From the NCBI GenBank assembly GCA_009775365.1, contig VSPM01000035.1, positions 1-26,907 on the forward strand: a DNA stretch of 26,907 bases. Reading direction: 5' to 3'. The stretch is from Muribaculaceae bacterium. GTDB taxonomy: Bacteria; Bacteroidota; Bacteroidia; Bacteroidales; Muribaculaceae. This document shows positions 1 through 8,563 of the stretch, one piece after another (the first letter of the stretch is position 1; each line of letters opens with the position of its first letter). The notes under the pieces are model-generated. The model worked only from the letters and a program-made list of their open reading frames with translations, was not told the origin of the DNA and made no database searches. The translations under genes were made by a program, and so were the position numbers.

Positions 1-27
1 ATCAGATTTTTAATGGATTAAACACCT

Positions 28-41
28 GGCTCCTCGGAGCC
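28..41. terminator. Short GC hairpin near the window edge
   Basis: GGCTC and GAGCC flank a CTCG tetraloop, giving a compact stable hairpin. No T-run follows, so it may be the end of an upstream gene outside the window or part of the leader of the next gene. Nothing else recognisable lies in bases 1-66. Confidence 0.3.
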
Positions 42-66
42 GTTAACAAACTCTCAAAAAATAACC

Positions 67-86
67 GAAGTATTGCTTAATACTTC
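67..86. promoter_or_regulatory. Perfect dyad before hemerythrin gene start
   Basis: GAAGTATT and AATACTTC flank GCTT, a perfect 8-bp inverted repeat that ends nine bases before the ATG at 96. It could be an operator for a dimeric regulator, possibly the LuxR-type product encoded two genes on, or an RNA hairpin controlling access to the start codon. The symmetry is seen directly; the function is inference. Confidence 0.45.
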
Positions 87-95
87 TAACCAGAA

Positions 96-803
96 ATGAC
101 ACATAACCCCAAATATAAGCCAACCGACAGAATGGTGTCGCTCATATCCGACAACTACCAGCTTATCCAAGTGATGAGCCGTTTCGGAATACCGTTGGGA
201 TTCGGCGACAAAACAGTGACTGAAGTCTGCTCCGACAACGGCGTGGATTGCAGAACATTCCTCACCGTAGTGAATTTCATGATCGATGGCTTTTCCAATT
301 TCGATTCCACTCCTGAAGTGTCGGTGGAAGCGCTGATGCATTATTTGCGGCAAAGCCATATCTATTTCCTCGAATACTGTCTTCCTGCCATCAGAAGAAA
401 ACTGCTCGACGGCATACAATTGCGAACATCGGATGTTTCATTTCTAATTGTAAAACTTTTTGATGAATACATCAAAGAGGTCACCATTCATATGGAACAC
501 GAGGAGCACACGGTGTTTGAATATGTCAAAGCTCTTCTCAATGGGGAAAAAACCGACAGTTTCAAGATTGCCACCTATAGCGACCACCATGAACAAGTGG
601 GTTACAAACTGAAGGAGCTAAAGAACATAATTATAAAATATTGCCCCCAGGATGCCGACACAAATCTATTGAATGCCGCGCTCTACGACATCTACAGATG
701 TGAGGACGAGCTCACAAGTCATTGCCTTGTGGAAGACTGTCTGCTTGTGCCTGCAATAGTTCGACTTGAGCGCGAATCCACAACTGCTAACCGGGATTGC
801 TAA
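96..803 (+). CDS. RIC/YtfE-like di-iron hemerythrin-domain protein
   Basis: This 235-residue soluble protein resembles the RIC (YtfE/ScdA) family, which carries a non-haem di-iron centre and is linked to repair of iron-sulfur clusters after nitric oxide or oxidative damage. Residues about 12-60 match the small N-terminal ScdA-type domain, but the Cys-Cys usual in FCCGG is absent (GIPLGFGDKT at 31-40). Residues about 80-225 form the four-helix hemerythrin fold. All expected iron ligands have plausible counterparts: H88, H132 and E136 (HMEHE), H164 or H165 (DHHEQ), and H209 and E213 (HCLVE). A LuxR-type regulator follows 12 bases after the stop, so the two are probably co-transcribed. Loss of the Cys pair and the regulator neighbour suggest an O2/NO/redox sensing role rather than plain repair; that part is inference. 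Confidence 0.8.
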   Translation: MTHNPKYKPTDRMVSLISDNYQLIQVMSRFGIPLGFGDKTVTEVCSDNGVDCRTFLTVVNFMIDGFSNFDSTPEVSVEALMHYLRQSHIYFLEYCLPAIRRKLLDGIQLRTSDVSFLIVKLFDEYIKEVTIHMEHEEHTVFEYVKALLNGEKTDSFKIATYSDHHEQVGYKLKELKNIIIKYCPQDADTNLLNAALYDIYRCEDELTSHCLVEDCLLVPAIVRLERESTTANRDC

Positions 804-815
804 TCCTTATAAACC

Positions 816-1418
816 ATGTTGAAAGAAGAAAAAATCCATATTGTCATAGCAGAAGTGTCGCCGGTGCTGTCTTCCGGTTTCTCTCAGTGTCTGCGCCGGC
901 TTCCGGGCGTTCAGACCAACGTAATCGAAGTTAAAACATTAGATGACCTGACAGACTGTGTGAGAGGGAGAACACCCGACGTGGTTCTTGTGAACCCCAC
1001 ATTCGGAGGCATGTTCCATCCCGCTCAGTTTCGTGCGGAATTTATAGGCAGGGATTTCAAGATTGTGGCAATTGAAATTGGCAAACTCAGCAAACAGGCG
1101 ACAGCTCTTTATGACGAGGTGGTGTCGGTGATCGACGACACCGAAACAATATCACGAAAATTCAAAGAACTGTGCCTGAACTCCGGTGACGCACATGAAG
1201 GAAAAGACACATTGTCGCAACGCGAGAAAGAGATTATTTCATTGGTTGTGAAAGGACTTACAAACCAAGAAATCGCCGACAAACTGTTTCTGTCAATCCA
1301 TACAGTTATAACACACAGAAGAAATATCGCGAGAAAACTGGAAATACATTCCGCAACGGGTCTGACTATCTACGCAATAGTGAATAAAATTGTGGATATT
1401 GCAGAAATAAAGCTCTGA
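816..1418 (+). CDS. LuxR-family regulator with degenerate receiver domain
   Basis: This 200-residue protein has a clear C-terminal LuxR/FixJ-type DNA-binding helix-turn-helix at about 133-195 (LSQREKEIISLVVKGLTNQE, then a recognition helix around IHTVITHRRNIARKL). The N-terminal 120 residues have receiver-like strand and helix order, but the phosphate-accepting Asp is replaced by Asn (VVLVN, N60) and the acidic pair at the end of strand 1 is reduced to a single Glu (IAEV, E13). It is therefore unlikely to be controlled by ordinary Asp phosphorylation. No histidine kinase is adjacent; the partner is the hemerythrin protein just upstream. A ligand-controlled or protein-controlled pseudo-receiver is the likely reading. 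The DNA-binding call is firm; the signal is unknown. Confidence 0.85.
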   Translation: MLKEEKIHIVIAEVSPVLSSGFSQCLRRLPGVQTNVIEVKTLDDLTDCVRGRTPDVVLVNPTFGGMFHPAQFRAEFIGRDFKIVAIEIGKLSKQATALYDEVVSVIDDTETISRKFKELCLNSGDAHEGKDTLSQREKEIISLVVKGLTNQEIADKLFLSIHTVITHRRNIARKLEIHSATGLTIYAIVNKIVDIAEIKL

Positions 1419-1467
1419 TAATTCACATAAAACTTATATTGAGACCTATATCGAGATAAACGCCATT

Positions 1468-1488
1468 CGCCAATAATCGCGATTGGCG
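1468..1488. terminator. Small hairpin after the LuxR gene
   Basis: CGCCAAT and ATTGGCG form a perfect 7-bp stem around a 7-base loop, 49 bases after the regulator's stop. The following TATTATTA is AT-rich but not a T-run, so this is a weak terminator candidate separating the pair from the penicillin-binding protein gene. Confidence 0.4.
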
Positions 1489-1533
1489 TATTATTACACG
1501 CGTGTCGGATGCGGTCGTTTCGATATTTTTTTG

Positions 1534-1541
1534 TAATTTTG
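1534..1541 (+). promoter_or_regulatory. Bacteroidetes -7 box for PBP gene
   Basis: TAATTTTG matches the Bacteroidetes -7 consensus TAnnTTTG. No TTTG sits 19-21 bases upstream, so the -33 element is weak or absent. It would give a leader of about 70 bases before the ATG at 1618. Confidence 0.5.
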
Positions 1542-1617
1542 CATCTGCACTTGGCTGTCCGGCCGAGGATGAGTTCATTATCCTTTCGATTGAAGGATTT
1601 TAATTAACATATCTGAA

Positions 1618-4071
1618 ATGACCGACAAACGTAATAATACCGGGGACTTTGGCTCCAACCCTTTCAAATTTGACCCGAAGGCAAGCAAGCGGATGATTCG
1701 CAACAGACGCATTGTGAAATTCCTCTGGATTTCGTTTCTTTCTCTGGGCGCCATAATTGCCTTATTCCTGCTTTTGATATACAACGGGGTGATTGGCTAC
1801 ATGCCACCTATTGAGGAACTTGAAGACCCTCATGACAAACTTGCCTCAGTTGTGATTGCTTCCGACGGCACAACCGAGCTCGGCCGCTATTTCGCAGGAG
1901 CGGGCAACAGGGTGAACTCTGACTACAAAACAGTATCTCCTTACGTAATCGACGCTCTCATCTCGACTGAAGATGAACGATATTACGACCATTCCGGCAT
2001 AGACTTTATCGCTCTCGGACGCGCCGGTGTAAAGACTCTCATGATGGGAAATAAGTCTGCGGGAGGCGGCTCCACTATCACTCAGCAGCTCGCAAAGCAG
2101 CTCTATTCCCGTCCATCATCCAATATGTTTAAAAGGGCACTTCAGAAGCCTATTGAATGGATGATTTCTATAAAACTTGAGCGCTTCTACACAAAAGAAG
2201 AAATTATAAACATGTATCTCAACCGTTTTGACTTCCTCAACAATGCTGTGGGAATCAAGACGGCAGCAAATGTATATTTCCATAAAGAGCCTTCAGAATT
2301 AAAGGCGGAAGAGGCTGCAATGCTTGTGGGTATGCTCAAAAATCCGAGCTACTTCAATCCATTGCGACATGCAGAACGCACGCTTGAACGCCGAAATGTT
2401 GTAATCGACCAAATGCTTAAAGCCGGAAAACTGACAAAGGCTGAAGCTGATTCCCTAAAGGCTCTCCCCCTCGGGCTCGATTATCATCGCGTAGACCATC
2501 GCGAAGGCGGGGCTCCATATCTACGTGAAGAGATAAGAATGCTCATGAACGCCAAAAAGCCTGTGCGCCCTGACCGCGACAAATATAAAAGCAATCTCGG
2601 CTATATTCTGGCCATGGGACAATATAACACTGACTCCACCCAGTGGGAGGAGAATCCGCTATACGGCTGGATTTTAAAGAATCCTAAGCCTGACGGCACA
2701 TACTATGACATATATACAGACGGTCTTAAAATTTATACCACAATAGATGTCAAGATGCAGCAATATGCAGAAGAAGCAGTCTATGAGCATCTTGGCGGAA
2801 CTCTGCAGCCGGCTTTTTTCCGAGAGAAACAGGGTCAGAAGACCGGCCCCTACACCACTAACCAGGATGAACTCAGCCATAAAGGCGTGATGAATCTCAT
2901 CAAAAACGCCATGAAGCAAACCGAGCGTTGGAGAGTGTTCAAGAATGCAGGCATGAGTGAAGAAGAAATAGAGAAAACATTCCATGTGCCATATAAAATG
3001 GATGTGTTTGCATATGTAAAAGAGAACGGGAAGCATGTGCCAGGATCCAAGACCGTGACTATGACTCCCTATGACTCGCTTCTATATATGAAGTCGATTT
3101 TGAGAACAGGCATGATGAGCATGGATCCACATAACGGCTATGTGAAAGCTTATGTGGGTGGTCCCGACTTCACATATTTCCAATATGACATGGTGTCGAG
3201 AGGGCGCAGGCAGATTGGCTCTACAGCCAAGCCTTTCCTCTACACTCTTGCCATGGAGCAAGACTTCACACCTTGTTCACAATTCCTTAACACTCAACCC
3301 ACCTTCGGCAACTGGTCGCCTCGAAATTCGGGAAGTGCGAGGGTTGGCGACATGGTAGACCTGAGATGGGCATTGACAAACTCAAACAACTGGATTTCCG
3401 CTCGTCTTGTCTACGCGCTGGGAGCAAAGAGTCTTGCCAATAAAATGAGAATGTTTGGTGTGACCGGCCATATCGACGCCACTCTTCCTCTTGCACTCGG
3501 CACAGTGGATGTGCCTGTAAAAGAGATGGTGGCTGCCTACACCACTTTTGCCAACAAAGGTCTGCGGGTAGACCCCGTGTTTGTCACACGCATTGAAGAC
3601 AATCAAGGGAACCTTATCTATTCGGCAACTCCTCACCGAAGTGAAGTGACGAGTGAAGACGCTTATTACAAGATTCTTTCTATACTATTAAATGTTGTAG
3701 ACAGCGGCACAGCGGCAAGTCTTCGCGGCAGGTATGGCATCAGCGCACAGATGGGAGGAAAGACCGGAACAACCAACTCTAACTCTGACTCTTGGTTTAT
3801 GGGCTTCACTCCGGATCTTGTCACCGGCGTGTGGGTAGGAGGCGAAGAACGCTACATCCATTTCAACACCATGGCTCTCGGCCAGGGCGCAAGAGCCGCC
3901 TTGCCTATCTATGGCTTCTATATGCAAAAAGTGTATGCCGATAAAAAACTTCCTTACTCTCAAGACGCAAAATTTGAGTTCCCGGCAGATTTCAATGCGT
4001 GTGCCGGAGAAGTGTTTGAAAACACTGAAAGCAATGAGGTTGAGGAAGTGACAGAAGGCATATTTGATTAA
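1618..4071 (+). CDS. mrcA: Class A penicillin-binding protein (PBP1A-like)
   Basis: Bifunctional peptidoglycan synthase of 817 residues that polymerises lipid II glycans and cross-links peptides on the periplasmic face of the inner membrane. A basic cytoplasmic tail leads into one membrane segment (about 35-60). The GT51 glycosyltransferase domain follows, with catalytic E118 in EDERYYDHSG and GGSTITQQ at 150-157. The transpeptidase domain has the active-site serine in GSTAKP (S535, K538), SNN at 589-591 and KTG at 715-717. Length is normal for the family. The gene stands alone behind its own promoter; peptide deformylase begins 74 bases downstream. All catalytic motifs are intact. Confidence 0.95.
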   Translation: MTDKRNNTGDFGSNPFKFDPKASKRMIRNRRIVKFLWISFLSLGAIIALFLLLIYNGVIGYMPPIEELEDPHDKLASVVIASDGTTELGRYFAGAGNRVNSDYKTVSPYVIDALISTEDERYYDHSGIDFIALGRAGVKTLMMGNKSAGGGSTITQQLAKQLYSRPSSNMFKRALQKPIEWMISIKLERFYTKEEIINMYLNRFDFLNNAVGIKTAANVYFHKEPSELKAEEAAMLVGMLKNPSYFNPLRHAERTLERRNVVIDQMLKAGKLTKAEADSLKALPLGLDYHRVDHREGGAPYLREEIRMLMNAKKPVRPDRDKYKSNLGYILAMGQYNTDSTQWEENPLYGWILKNPKPDGTYYDIYTDGLKIYTTIDVKMQQYAEEAVYEHLGGTLQPAFFREKQGQKTGPYTTNQDELSHKGVMNLIKNAMKQTERWRVFKNAGMSEEEIEKTFHVPYKMDVFAYVKENGKHVPGSKTVTMTPYDSLLYMKSILRTGMMSMDPHNGYVKAYVGGPDFTYFQYDMVSRGRRQIGSTAKPFLYTLAMEQDFTPCSQFLNTQPTFGNWSPRNSGSARVGDMVDLRWALTNSNNWISARLVYALGAKSLANKMRMFGVTGHIDATLPLALGTVDVPVKEMVAAYTTFANKGLRVDPVFVTRIEDNQGNLIYSATPHRSEVTSEDAYYKILSILLNVVDSGTAASLRGRYGISAQMGGKTGTTNSNSDSWFMGFTPDLVTGVWVGGEERYIHFNTMALGQGARAALPIYGFYMQKVYADKKLPYSQDAKFEFPADFNACAGEVFENTESNEVEEVTEGIFD

Positions 4072-4145
4072 GCCAATAATCAGCAACATCCTCACGACTC
4101 TTTGTGACACAATAATTAAATCAAGCGGAAAATCCGCGCATCAAT

Positions 4146-4706
4146 ATGATTTTACCAATATATTTATACGGACATCCGGTGCTCCGAAAGGAGGCTGAAG
4201 ACATCGAACCTGACTATCCTGAGCTCAAAAAGCTCATCGAAGACATGTTTGAGACAATGTATCATTCCGAGGGAGTTGGCCTTGCGGCTCCACAGATTGG
4301 ATTGCCTATCAGCGTGATCGTTATAGACGGCAATGTGCTCGCCGAGAATTTCCCGGAATGCAAAGACCTGAAGTTCGCCCTCATAAATCCTGAGCTTGAT
4401 GTGATTGAAGACAAGTCTCCGGTGACTCGCGACGAGGGATGCCTATCTCTCCCCGGACTCTCTGAACCGGTTAAGCGATATGAACATGTCCGCCTTAACT
4501 GGCTCGACGAGAATTTCGAGGAACATGAGCAGGAATTCACCGGCTTTGCAGCCAGAATCATTCAGCATGAGTTTGATCATCTTCTCGGCAAAGTATACAC
4601 CGACAGGGTTTCTCCCATTCGGAAACAGATGATTCGCACAAAACTCAATAATATTGCCAAAGGAAAAGTGAGATGTGACTATCGCACAAAGGCCGCCTCA
4701 AAATAA
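4146..4706 (+). CDS. def: Peptide deformylase
   Basis: Removes the N-formyl group from initiator methionine of nascent proteins. In this 186-residue protein all three family motifs are present: GVGLAAPQ (43-50), EGCLS (97-101, metal ligand C99) and HEFDH (141-145, metal ligands H141 and H145, catalytic E142). A small hairpin (GCGGA-AAA-TCCGC, 4125-4137) lies just before the ATG. EttA starts 41 bases after the stop on the same strand with no visible promoter between, so the two translation-related genes are probably co-transcribed. Confidence 0.96.
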   Translation: MILPIYLYGHPVLRKEAEDIEPDYPELKKLIEDMFETMYHSEGVGLAAPQIGLPISVIVIDGNVLAENFPECKDLKFALINPELDVIEDKSPVTRDEGCLSLPGLSEPVKRYEHVRLNWLDENFEEHEQEFTGFAARIIQHEFDHLLGKVYTDRVSPIRKQMIRTKLNNIAKGKVRCDYRTKAASK

Positions 4707-4747
4707 TATAATTCCCCAAAAACAACTCTGATTATTTATTCATAAAG

Positions 4748-6430
4748 ATGGCAGACGACAAAAAAATAATATTCTCTATGGTGGGAGTGAGCAAAATCAT
4801 TCCTCCGCAGCGACAAATCCTGAAAGACATTTATCTTTCTTTCTTTTACGGTGCAAAAATCGGCATCATCGGTCTTAACGGTTCCGGCAAGTCCACTCTT
4901 TTGAAAATTATTGCAGGAATTGACAAGAGTTATCAGGGAAATGTGGTTTTCTCTCCGGGCTATTCAGTAGGCTATCTTGAACAGGATCCCAAGCTCGACC
5001 CTGAAAAGACTGTGAAAGAAGTAGTGCAAGAAGGTGTGCAGCCTGTGCTCGACCTTCTAAAAGAATATGACGATGTGAACAATGCTTTCGCCGACCCTGA
5101 AGTGCTTGAAGACCCTGACAAGATGGAAAAACTCATCAACCGCCAGGCTGAACTTCAAGACAAGCTCGATGCTTGCGATGCATGGAACATCGACAATAAA
5201 CTCGAACGCGCTATGGATGCTCTTCGCTGCCCACCCGACGACAAGAAAATTGCGGTGCTTTCCGGTGGCGAACGCCGTCGCGTGGCTCTTTGCCGCCTCC
5301 TTCTTCAGCAGCCCGACATTCTATTGCTCGATGAGCCTACCAACCACCTTGACGCCGAATCTATCGACTGGCTCGAACAGCATCTGCAGCAGTATCCCGG
5401 CACTGTTATCGCCGTGACTCACGACCGTTATTTCCTCGATCATGTGGCCGGATGGATTCTTGAACTCGACCGAGGCGAAGGAATTCCTTGGAAAGGCAAT
5501 TATAGCTCATGGCTTGACCAGAAGACCAAGCGCATGGCTCAGGAGGAGAAGCAGGCAAGCAAGCGCCGCAAGACCCTTGAAAGAGAGTTGGAATGGGTGC
5601 GTATGGCGCCCAAGGCACGACAGGCTAAAGGAAAGGCTCGTCTGTCAAGCTACGACCGCCTATTGAATGAAGACCAGAAGCAGCGCGAGGAGAAACTGGA
5701 GATTTTCATCCCCAACGGCCCGCGTCTCGGCAACAAAGTTATCGAGGCACAGCATCTTGCCAAGGCATATGACGACAAGGCTCTATTCACAGATCTCAAT
5801 TTCATGCTGCCACCCAACGGCATTGTGGGCGTTATCGGACCTAACGGTGCAGGCAAGACCACATTGTTCCGTCTCATAATGGGGCTTGAGAAACAAGACA
5901 AAGGAGACTTTGAGGTTGGCGAAACCGTAAAAATTGCATATGTTGACCAGAACCACAAAGATCTTTCGCCTGAAAAAACAGTCTACGAGGTAATCTCGCA
6001 GGGAGTGGATTCATTCCGCATGGGCGGACGAGACATGAATGCGCGCGCATATCTCTCAAAATTCAATTTCACCGGTGCAGATCAGGAGAAAAAAATAGGT
6101 GTGCTATCGGGTGGCGAGCGCAATCGCCTACATCTGGCAATGGCATTAAAAGAGGAAGGAAACGTTCTTCTGCTCGACGAGCCCACCAACGACATCGATG
6201 TCAACACCCTGCGTGCTCTTGAAGAGGGCCTTGAGAATTTCGCCGGATGTGCCGTTGTAGTAAGCCACGACCGTTGGTTTCTCGACCGCATAGCCACCCA
6301 CATCCTTGCATTTGAGGGCGACAGCCAGGTGACATTCTACGAAGGCTCCTACTCCGACTACGAGGAATTCAAGAAAAAACGCGACGGCAACGACACCCCC
6401 CACCGCATCCGCTACCGCAAACTCGTCTGA
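4748..6430 (+). CDS. ettA: ABC-F translation factor, EttA type
   Basis: Cytoplasmic ABC-F ATPase of 560 residues, close to the length of E. coli EttA, which binds the ribosomal E site and gates elongation according to energy status. The N-terminus (VSKIIPPQRQILKDIYLSFF) is EttA-like. First ATPase: Walker A GLNGSGKST at 42-50, signature LSGGE at 171-175, Walker B LLLDEPTNHLD with E196. An acidic arm insertion sits at about 95-140, and a charged linker with many Lys/Arg/Glu joins the domains at about 255-310. Second ATPase: Walker A GPNGAGKTT at 364-372, LSGGE from 453, E478 in LLLDEPTNDID. There are no membrane segments, which excludes a transporter. The C-terminus is basic (HRIRYRKLV). Confidence 0.93.
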   Translation: MADDKKIIFSMVGVSKIIPPQRQILKDIYLSFFYGAKIGIIGLNGSGKSTLLKIIAGIDKSYQGNVVFSPGYSVGYLEQDPKLDPEKTVKEVVQEGVQPVLDLLKEYDDVNNAFADPEVLEDPDKMEKLINRQAELQDKLDACDAWNIDNKLERAMDALRCPPDDKKIAVLSGGERRRVALCRLLLQQPDILLLDEPTNHLDAESIDWLEQHLQQYPGTVIAVTHDRYFLDHVAGWILELDRGEGIPWKGNYSSWLDQKTKRMAQEEKQASKRRKTLERELEWVRMAPKARQAKGKARLSSYDRLLNEDQKQREEKLEIFIPNGPRLGNKVIEAQHLAKAYDDKALFTDLNFMLPPNGIVGVIGPNGAGKTTLFRLIMGLEKQDKGDFEVGETVKIAYVDQNHKDLSPEKTVYEVISQGVDSFRMGGRDMNARAYLSKFNFTGADQEKKIGVLSGGERNRLHLAMALKEEGNVLLLDEPTNDIDVNTLRALEEGLENFAGCAVVVSHDRWFLDRIATHILAFEGDSQVTFYEGSYSDYEEFKKKRDGNDTPHRIRYRKLV

Positions 6431-6643
6431 CACATCACGTGTCTTGACAGCGTTAGTTATATAAATGCCGTGGTTCAATATATCATGAATGCTGTTTACT
6501 TCAATACCAGCTTTTTGAAACAGTGGAATATTACCTCTTTATTGACGAGTGCGGAGACTATAACCTCGCAAGGCACGACCCCGTATCTCACCGTCATTCA
6601 TAGAAACTATTCAAATATTATTCGCATCAGAACTGACGTTAAA
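6431..6643. other. Gene-free spacer after ettA
   Basis: This 213-base AT-rich stretch holds no convincing gene. A weak GACAC/GTGTC hairpin (6429-6443) abuts the ettA stop. A 63-codon open frame from a GTG at 6470 runs into the inverted repeat at 6644-6692 and resembles no family I know. I see no promoter match. Confidence 0.4.
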
Positions 6644-6692
6644 AAATTACGGAGCGTATAAATCGTGTGAGGATTTATACGCTCCGTAATTT
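6644..6692. terminator. Perfect 21-bp inverted repeat, bidirectional terminator
   Basis: Arms 6644-6664 and 6672-6692 are perfect reverse complements over 21 bases around the loop GTGTGAG. On the minus strand the stem runs straight into TTTTTT; on the plus strand it is followed by ATTTGATTTATATTTTT. It lies between convergent ettA (+) and the MgtC-family gene (-), as expected of a shared terminator, though it is unusually long and 213 bases from ettA. Confidence 0.8.
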
Positions 6693-6812
6693 GATTTATA
6701 TTTTTCACTTTGTCTCTTTAAGTGCAGTACATCTGCAGATGAGAATCAGTTGCGTGAAACAATAGATTAGAATCAAACGTCGGGATTCTGATGTTGGGAT
6801 TATGCTCCGGAA

Positions 6813-7550
6813 TCAGATGTCGAGCTGACTGGAGAGCGTGAGTTTTTTTGTGGGAGAGACTTCGCTCACTTTGGCGAGAATGGGCAGAAAATTTGTGTAG
6901 GAGTGCGCAAGCACAACAAAGTTTATTTCTGTTGTGCCATTGTCATAGTTATATTCCACATAGAAGGTGGAAAGATGTATGCCGTTGTTTTCAAGCACAT
7001 CTTTATATGGACGGAGGTCATCGACTATGCCATCAACCATCAGGCTTATCACTTTTGATTCCTGTCCTAACTTCCTACGCTTTTCGTATTGCTCAAATGT
7101 CACAAGCGTGACAAGTATCAACAATGTGGCGCCTATTGAACATAAATACATGCCTATGCCCACTGCCATTCCGATAATGGCAGTCATCCATATCCCTGCA
7201 GCCGTGGTGAGTCCTCTCACAGCTCCCTTCATATGGATCATGGCGCCACCACCGATAAAGCCTATGCCGGTGATCACCTGAGCCGCTATTCGCCCGGGGT
7301 CGCCATTCTTTAGGCCAAGATACACCTGAGGGACGTAAATAGACAAGAGCATCGAAAGGCACGCACCCATAGATATGAGCGCAAAAGTGCGTATTCCGGC
7401 CACTTGCCCCTTACGCTTGCGTTCTGCGCCCACTATCATTCCCAAAGTCATGCTGAGAACAAGGCGGAACATGCTGTTCACCATGTTCACCTCAAGAGAA
7501 TTGATGGCATCAACTCCACTTCGGGCAAAGCCTAATATCTCCTCTAACAT
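6813..7550 (-). CDS. MgtC/SapB-family membrane protein
   Basis: This 245-residue inner-membrane protein has the MgtC/SapB core in its first 150 residues: several hydrophobic helices, the motif GAERKRKGQVAGIRTFALIS and the glycine-rich stretch ITGIGFIGGGAMI. The C-terminal ~80 residues form a soluble, ACT-like tail (VISLMVDGIVDDLRPYKDVL). Family members are tied to Mg2+ limitation, membrane energetics and, in some pathogens, intracellular survival; the exact role here is unknown. Its ATG overlaps the ddh stop by one base (TAATG), which indicates translational coupling. I see no riboswitch or Mg-responsive leader, since the gene follows ddh directly. Confidence 0.88.
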   Translation of the reverse strand: MLEEILGFARSGVDAINSLEVNMVNSMFRLVLSMTLGMIVGAERKRKGQVAGIRTFALISMGACLSMLLSIYVPQVYLGLKNGDPGRIAAQVITGIGFIGGGAMIHMKGAVRGLTTAAGIWMTAIIGMAVGIGMYLCSIGATLLILVTLVTFEQYEKRRKLGQESKVISLMVDGIVDDLRPYKDVLENNGIHLSTFYVEYNYDNGTTEINFVVLAHSYTNFLPILAKVSEVSPTKKLTLSSQLDI

Positions 7551-8443
7551 TACACCAGCTTAATCCACTCATCGCGATCTCCCGGCAGGAGGTCGACAAC
7601 AGGTATCTCGATCATAGTATAACATCCCGGCTTCAGACGCATGGAAGCACGAGCCACACACACGAGCACCTGCCCTGTGAGAGCCGGATTGTTAATCTTC
7701 ATGTCAAACTCGAAAAGCTGATTCTGCGTTTTGCCGCTCACTCCCTTGCGCACAAGATTCACTCCATGTCCCATATCCTTGAGAGCATCCACATTGTCAA
7801 CCTTCATTACATGGGTTTCGTCTGAAGCAAAATAAGGGTCAGCCTTTATTGATGCGGCCACCTTCTCAAAGTCGTAGCCGGGCAGAATCTCCACATAAAC
7901 CATGCGTCGATGTATTCCCGTGCCCACAGGTATAGTCATCGACAATGCCGCTTTCACACCCTCGATAGCCTTGACAGCCACAGTGTGCCCCATGCTCATT
8001 CCGGGGCCGAAATTTGTATATGTAATCCCCTTGGGAGCAACAGCCTCAAGCAAAGCCCTCACAACCGAGTCGCTGCCCGGGTCCCAGCCGGCTGAAATCA
8101 CACTCACCTTCCCGTGTTCACGCGCCACTTCTCCGAGACTCCTTCGGAGCGACGGAATCTGAGTGTGAATGTCAAAACTGTCAACAGTGTTTATACCCTT
8201 AGCAAGGATAGACTTGGCATACTCCTCAACTTTTCTTGTGGGAGTGGCAAGGATGGCCACATCAACGTCACTCAATTCTTCAATATCTGACACGACACTG
8301 ATTTCTGCCGGAATACCCTCTCGGTTGGCGGCATCGCGGCGCACAACGCCTGCAATCTCAAAATCGGGAGCTTCTGCAAGAGCCTGTAGAGCATACTTGC
8401 CGATATTGCCGTAACCCACTACGGCTGCACGGATTTTCTTCAT
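7550..8443 (-). CDS. ddh: meso-Diaminopimelate D-dehydrogenase
   Basis: NADP-dependent enzyme that makes meso-diaminopimelate in one step from tetrahydrodipicolinate and ammonia, feeding lysine and peptidoglycan synthesis. This 297-residue protein starts with a Rossmann fold (VVGYGNIGK, 8-16). Family signatures are DSFDIH, SAGWDPGSDS and FGPGMSMGHTVAVKAI, which line the cofactor and substrate sites. Length is normal. It is the first gene of a two-gene minus-strand unit with the MgtC-family gene and is divergent from the AspT-type transporter, with 173 bases between them. Confidence 0.93.
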   Translation of the reverse strand: MKKIRAAVVGYGNIGKYALQALAEAPDFEIAGVVRRDAANREGIPAEISVVSDIEELSDVDVAILATPTRKVEEYAKSILAKGINTVDSFDIHTQIPSLRRSLGEVAREHGKVSVISAGWDPGSDSVVRALLEAVAPKGITYTNFGPGMSMGHTVAVKAIEGVKAALSMTIPVGTGIHRRMVYVEILPGYDFEKVAASIKADPYFASDETHVMKVDNVDALKDMGHGVNLVRKGVSGKTQNQLFEFDMKINNPALTGQVLVCVARASMRLKPGCYTMIEIPVVDLLPGDRDEWIKLV

Positions 8444-8509
8444 AACTTAAAAAGCAGATAAATTAAAAAATAGCCCGTATAATCTGAGGGGCCTCTTGAA
8501 TTAACTTTA

Positions 8510-8517
8510 CAAAGGTA
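8510..8517 (-). promoter_or_regulatory. Possible -7 box for ddh
   Basis: Read on the minus strand this is TACCTTTG, matching TAnnTTTG, 66 bases before the ddh ATG. No clear TTTG occurs about 20 bases upstream, so support rests on the -7 box and its position. Confidence 0.4.
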
Positions 8518-8540
8518 ATAAGAATATCGTAAAAATTCTG

Positions 8541-8548
8541 TAATTTTG
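8541..8548 (+). promoter_or_regulatory. -7 box for AspT-type transporter
   Basis: TAATTTTG followed by C is a strong Bacteroidetes -7 element; the -33 element is not recognisable. It would give a leader of about 65 bases. Confidence 0.5.
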
Positions 8549-8563
8549 CACTTGTTTTTCCAC

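Noticed and set aside
4748..6430. Antibiotic-resistance ABC-F gene
   Set aside because: The N-terminus, arm and length fit housekeeping EttA rather than resistance-type ABC-F proteins.
6470..6661. 63-codon open frame on the plus strand after ettA
   Set aside because: It begins with GTG, ends inside the inverted repeat, has no recognisable domain and no promoter; the composition looks non-coding.
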